Shown here: positions 60,523 through 64,000 of the stretch, one piece after another
How positions within the stretch are numbered: position 1 is the first letter of the stretch
Layout of the letters: each line of letters starts with the position of its first letter
Origin: Closterium sp. Naga37s-1
Lineage: Eukaryota > Streptophyta > Zygnematophyceae > Desmidiales > Closteriaceae
DNA: 64,000 bases
Assembly: GCA_947471745.1 (NCBI GenBank)
Contig: CANJKZ010000927.1
Location: 1,372,501 to 1,436,500, forward strand
Direction of reading: 5' to 3'
Position numbers and translations under genes: made by a program
The notes under the pieces: generated by a model
Told to the model about the DNA's origin: nothing
Seen by the model: the letters and a program-made list of their open reading frames with translations, nothing else
The model's database searches: none

Positions 60523-63500
60523 TCAAGAGGTGAGCAAGTGAGGCAAGGTAGGCACAAGGCCCAGCTGAGTACAGAAGCGCTGATGGTCACAAGGCGCAAG
60601 TGCCTTGGTGAAGATATCAGCAGTGTTGGCCTCAGAGGCCACGTACGCAAGACGCAGCTGACCACGCTGCTGCAGCTCACGAGCAAGAAAGTAGCGGAGA
60701 GCAATGTGCTTCGTTCTGTGCTCCAGTCGCTGCTCCCGACACAAGGCCAGCATGGCCTTGTTGTCTACGTACAGCACTGGAGGAGAACGAGGCAACTCTC
60801 CGAGGTCAGTCAGCAGGTAGGTGAGCCAGCGAAGCTCCTGTGCAGCCATGGCTCCTGCGTAGATCTCAGCCTCACAACTGGAGCCGAGAACAGAAGACGA
60901 GCGAGTAGCCCGCCACGAAACAGAGCCGGAACCAAGGCTGAAGGTGTAACCCTGTGACGACCGCTGCGTAGCCTGGTCGTCAGCCCAAGAAGCGTCTGCG
61001 TGCCCAGTAAGGACCACTGGACTCTGCCCTCCAAGCACAAGCCCCATGCCCGACGTACTGCACAAGTAGCGCAACACCCTCTTCGCTGCAGCCATGTACT
61101 CCGGTCTGTGTCTCCCAGGAGCAACATAGCGTGCAAGAATGCTAAGAGGGTATGCAAGGTCAGGTCGTGTGCAGGTCATCAGGTACATGAGGCAGCCAAC
61201 CAGCTCTGGGTACGGGCCACTCGACTCTACGGACTCATCCGAAGGCAGAGCTGAGAGCGAGTGGCGAGTAGGCAGAGGAGTGGCCTGAGGCGAGGAGTAC
61301 GTGAAGCCGAAGCGCTGAAGGACCTGCTGCACCATGTGTGACTGAGTCAGGGTAATGGTGCGGCGTGCTCTGTCCCGAGTGATCTGCAAGCCAAGGTAGC
61401 TGCGCAGTTCACCCAGGTCAGTGCACGTGTGTCTCTTCTGCAGCTCGGACTTCACGTGGGCTAGTCCAGCAGCGTCAGCTGTGGCAAAGACCAAGTCGTC
61501 GACGTACACGAGGATGTAGAACGGCGGCAAAGAAGTGTCGGTGCGCAGAAACAGCGACGGGTCGGCAGTAGAGGGAGCAAACCCAAGAGCCGCAAGTGTA
61601 GTCCTCAGTGTGTCGTGCCACTCACGCGGTGCCTGGCGGAGACCGTAGACTGGCCGCCGTAGGCTCCACTGGGTGCCAGGAGGAAAAGACCCAGTGAAGC
61701 CAGGTGGGCGACGCAGCCAGATCTCCTCGTGCAGGCTGCCCTGCAAGAAAGCAGTGCTGAAGTCAAGAGAGTGTAGCTCGTAGTCACGGTGAGCAGCTAC
61801 GTGCAGCAGTACCCGAAGAGTGGTCATCTTCGGGGTGGGAGAGAAGGTCTGAAAGTAGTCAACTCCCTGCCGCTGACTGAAGCCACGAGCCACGTAACGC
61901 GCCTTGAAGACAGGCGGAGAACCCGGCGGTCGCTTCACCCTGAAAATCCACATGCCACTGACGATGTTCGCCCCAGGAGGGGGAACAGCGTCAACGTAGG
62001 TGCCTGTGGACTTCCAGGAAGCCATCTCTGCGTCCATAGCTGCCTGCCACTGAGAGGAGTAGGGACCCTCTATCGCCTCCGCGTAAGAGCGCGGAGTCGG
62101 GATGTCAAGTGCATCCGGGTCTCCCTCAGGGGTAAGCAGTACGGACACGAGATGAGGTGAAGCAGCGGCCAAGCACTGGAACTCCTCCTGCCTGTCCTCA
62201 AGGACGTCCGTGCCAAGGGCACACTCACCCCCGACGGACGGAGGACAGACAGACTCAGACTCAGCAACAAGACTGGCGACGTAGTCTAGGCGACAGCGAG
62301 CAGCAAAGTCGACGAGCTCAGCAACAAGAGCAGACGCAGCAGTGGACTCAAAGGAAGGGTCAGTGACAACCGTAGCAAGGAGACGCGTGACAGTAGGACT
62401 GGCAGCGCGAAGAGAGTCCGACTCCGGGTCGGCAAGAGTAGGAAGAGAAGACTTAGGAGGAGAAGGCAAAGGGGCACGCAGAGGAGCAGTGGACGGACGC
62501 AGAGACATCCGGTGCGTGCCAGGGACAGGAGGAGGACGCTGACGCGAACCGCGACCACTAGTGCGAGCAGCACGGACAGGCGACGCAGGGCGAGACGCAG
62601 GCTCACGACGCTCAGCAAGACCTCCAGTAGGACCAGTGTAGGGAGACGGAGCAGGCAGTGGGGAGGCCGGCTGTAACTGTAACTGCGACGGGACAGGCTG
62701 TGGACACTCTAAGGGAGGAGGAGGACCAGTAGAAGGCGGGAGACCAAGAACCTGCTGAAGGAGCGGAACGAAGTACGGCCGAGGCCGCGCGGCGACTCCA
62801 GACACCGGAGGGACAGCACCAGCACCCGCAGGGGCAGCACCAGCACCAGTAGCAGCTCCAGCTCCAGAACCCCCAGCAGCACCAGTAGTACCCCCAGCAG
62901 GACTGCCTCCAAGACCGACAGCAGTAGCCTCCGCGCCAACACCCGCAGCAACTCCAGCTCCAGAAGTACCCGCAGGTCCAGCAGCTCCAGAACTCCCAGT
63001 ACGAGCACCTCCGGGACCCGTGGCACCAGCTCCCTCAGAAGCAACAGAACCTCCAGTACCCGCAGCACCTCCAGCTCCAGCAGCTCCAGCAGCTCGCCTC
63101 CAGCGCCGGGCAAACCACTCACGCAGCTCCTGGGGAGAGAGTGGCTCTCGGCGAGAGGGAGCACCCGGTGAACCGCCAGGCACAGCACCACCATGCGTAG
63201 CACCCCCAGGCTCAGCACCTCCAGGCGTAGTACCCCCAGGCTCAGCACCCCCAGACGCAGCACCCCCAGGCTCAGCACCTCCAGGCGTAGTACCCCCAGG
63301 CTCAGCACCCCCAGTCGTAGTACCCCCAGACTCAGCACCCCCAGGCTCAGCACCCCCAGGCTCAGCACCCCCAGGCGTAGCACCCACACGCTCAGCACCC
63401 CTAGAGTCAGCACCCCCAGGCTCAGCACCCTCAGCAGCACCAGAGTCACCAGCGACCTCGACAGGCTCAACAGCGTCTACCTGGGACACACCTGAAGGGG

Positions 63501-64000
63501 CAGGACCCTGAGGGGGGAGGGGGTCTACCGGGGGGGGACCTGGTACAAGGAAGAGCGGTGGCGGGGGGAGGGACGGAGTGCGGTAGGGGAAGAGGCGGTA
63601 GTAGGGGACCGACTCGTCGAACGTGACGTCCTGGGAGGACAGAACACGGCGAGAGGTGGGGTGGTAGAACTGCCACCCTGGGGCGTCAGGGGGGAAACCC
63701 AGGAAGACACAAGGAGCAGCACGAGGGGACAGCTTGTCCGCAGACAAGTCGCGGACAAACGCTCGAGATCCCCAGACACGGAACGCAGACGCATCGCCAA
63801 CCTTCCCCGTCCACAGCAAAGCTGGGGAGGTCTCCGGCATGGAGACCCTGGGCTGAAGGTTGATCTGATGCGCCGCGTACCGAACCGCAAACGGCCACAG
63901 AAAATGGGGGGCAGCCGCATGCATCATGGACGTACGGGCGACGTCCATGACCATGCCAATGCGGCGCTCAGCAATCCCATTTTGCTGTGGAGAGTCCGGA
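60523..64000 (-). CDS. Copia polyprotein, 3' part: integrase C-term, linker, RT, RNase H (element F)
   Basis: About 1158 codons without stop from the window edge (SPQQNGIAERRIGM) to the stop at 60523. It has the integrase end (WPFAVRYAAHQINLQPRV; FRVWGSRAFVRDLSADKLS; CVFLGFPPDAPGW), a Pro-rich part, a linker of GAEPG and GTTPGGAEPG repeats (63450-62800), and then RT: EAIEGPYSSQWQAAMDAEMA, VYGLRQAPREWHDTLR and ILVYVDDLVFATADAAGLAH (near 61500). RNase H follows: HADASWADDQATQRSSQGY, CEAEIYAGAMAAQELRWL, DNKAMLALCREQRLEHRTKH. Role: cDNA synthesis and RNA removal in the particle. All catalytic motifs are present. The first half must be seen before calling the element active. Confidence 0.94.
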   Translation of the reverse strand, partial: PDSPQQNGIAERRIGMVMDVARTSMMHAAAPHFLWPFAVRYAAHQINLQPRVSMPETSPALLWTGKVGDASAFRVWGSRAFVRDLSADKLSPRAAPCVFLGFPPDAPGWQFYHPTSRRVLSSQDVTFDESVPYYRLFPYRTPSLPPPPLFLVPGPPPVDPLPPQGPAPSGVSQVDAVEPVEVAGDSGAAEGAEPGGADSRGAERVGATPGGAEPGGAEPGGAESGGTTTGGAEPGGTTPGGAEPGGAASGGAEPGGTTPGGAEPGGATHGGAVPGGSPGAPSRREPLSPQELREWFARRWRRAAGAAGAGGAAGTGGSVASEGAGATGPGGARTGSSGAAGPAGTSGAGVAAGVGAEATAVGLGGSPAGGTTGAAGGSGAGAATGAGAAPAGAGAVPPVSGVAARPRPYFVPLLQQVLGLPPSTGPPPPLECPQPVPSQLQLQPASPLPAPSPYTGPTGGLAERREPASRPASPVRAARTSGRGSRQRPPPVPGTHRMSLRPSTAPLRAPLPSPPKSSLPTLADPESDSLRAASPTVTRLLATVVTDPSFESTAASALVAELVDFAARCRLDYVASLVAESESVCPPSVGGECALGTDVLEDRQEEFQCLAAASPHLVSVLLTPEGDPDALDIPTPRSYAEAIEGPYSSQWQAAMDAEMASWKSTGTYVDAVPPPGANIVSGMWIFRVKRPPGSPPVFKARYVARGFSQRQGVDYFQTFSPTPKMTTLRVLLHVAAHRDYELHSLDFSTAFLQGSLHEEIWLRRPPGFTGSFPPGTQWSLRRPVYGLRQAPREWHDTLRTTLAALGFAPSTADPSLFLRTDTSLPPFYILVYVDDLVFATADAAGLAHVKSELQKRHTCTDLGELRSYLGLQITRDRARRTITLTQSHMVQQVLQRFGFTYSSPQATPLPTRHSLSALPSDESVESSGPYPELVGCLMYLMTCTRPDLAYPLSILARYVAPGRHRPEYMAAAKRVLRYLCSTSGMGLVLGGQSPVVLTGHADASWADDQATQRSSQGYTFSLGSGSVSWRATRSSSVLGSSCEAEIYAGAMAAQELRWLTYLLTDLGELPRSPPVLYVDNKAMLALCREQRLEHRTKHIALRYFLARELQQRGQLRLAYVASEANTADIFTKALAPCDHQRFCTQLGLVPTLPHLLTS

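Larger units (their letters stand above)
60176..64000 (-). mobile_element. Copia element F, minus strand, 3' part, intact as far as seen
   Basis: 3' LTR (60176-60306), 3' UTR with both hairpins (60307-60522) and an uninterrupted pol frame to the window edge. The 5' half lies outside. Of all copies here, F and A are the only ones with no coding lesion in view. Confidence 0.94.

Overview
This is a eukaryotic window, almost certainly from the green lineage. A streptophyte such as a charophyte alga or bryophyte is my best guess, but the sequence does not name the species. The reasons are: Ty1/copia retrotransposons with primer-binding sites matching plant initiator tRNA-Met (TGGTATCAGAGC and variants), a GC-rich spliced host gene with GT..AG introns, a hAT transposase with introns, and MITEs, a TRIM and SINE-like repeats. 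There are no prokaryotic operons, rRNA genes or CRISPR arrays. About 95% of the window is transposable elements; one host gene model (4162-6436) survives between two LTRs of the same family.

Layout. 1-3344: 3' part of copia element A (+), open to its stop codon, with its 3' LTR. 3345-3697: minus-strand LTR of family H, interrupted by A. 4162-6436: three-exon host gene for a coiled-coil/membrane protein. 6612-41066: remains of an old minus-strand copia element, H. C (6807-30343, TSD TAAAC) lies inside H's 3' LTR. C in turn holds B (6841-15189, TSD TGTCT) and a TA-flanked DNA transposon (15223-16803), both inside C's 5' LTR, and minus-strand D (22621-29065, TSD ACRTC) exactly in C's RT YVDD codons. 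To the right lies G (+, 30472-34841), joined tail to tail to H. G carries a 347-bp TRIM (33010-33356). H carries LTR element L (37817-39352) and two MITEs (39477-39768 and 40018-40529).

41067-43134: C-terminal half of a spliced hAT transposase, cut by copia element I (43135-45605). 45606-49152: a chimera of two copia elements (J1/J2). 49153-50396: short LTR element K. 50909-58646: nearly intact copia element E (TSD GAGCC). 58652-60175: degenerate repeats and a tandem tRNA-like SINE. 60176-64000: minus-strand copia element F, open to the window edge.

How the parts relate. A, B, E, F, I and J are subfamilies of one copia lineage; C is a divergent sister. The lineage has 122-133 bp LTRs, GC-rich repetitive leaders (seen in B, C, E and J2), a poly-glycine gag with an unusual C-X13-C-X3-H-X4-C knuckle (seen in B, E and C), and 3' UTRs with small conserved hairpins. 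Order PR-IN-RT-RNaseH is the copia order. LTR comparison by eye gives a relative order: B and E have identical LTR pairs, D about 0.7% divergence, L about 4%, C about 5%, H most. The most unusual finds are a TRIM whose LTR and interior together form a split tRNA-type Pol III promoter, a B element that is a mosaic of two subfamilies with a 1.3-kb internal duplication, and the non-canonical gag knuckle.
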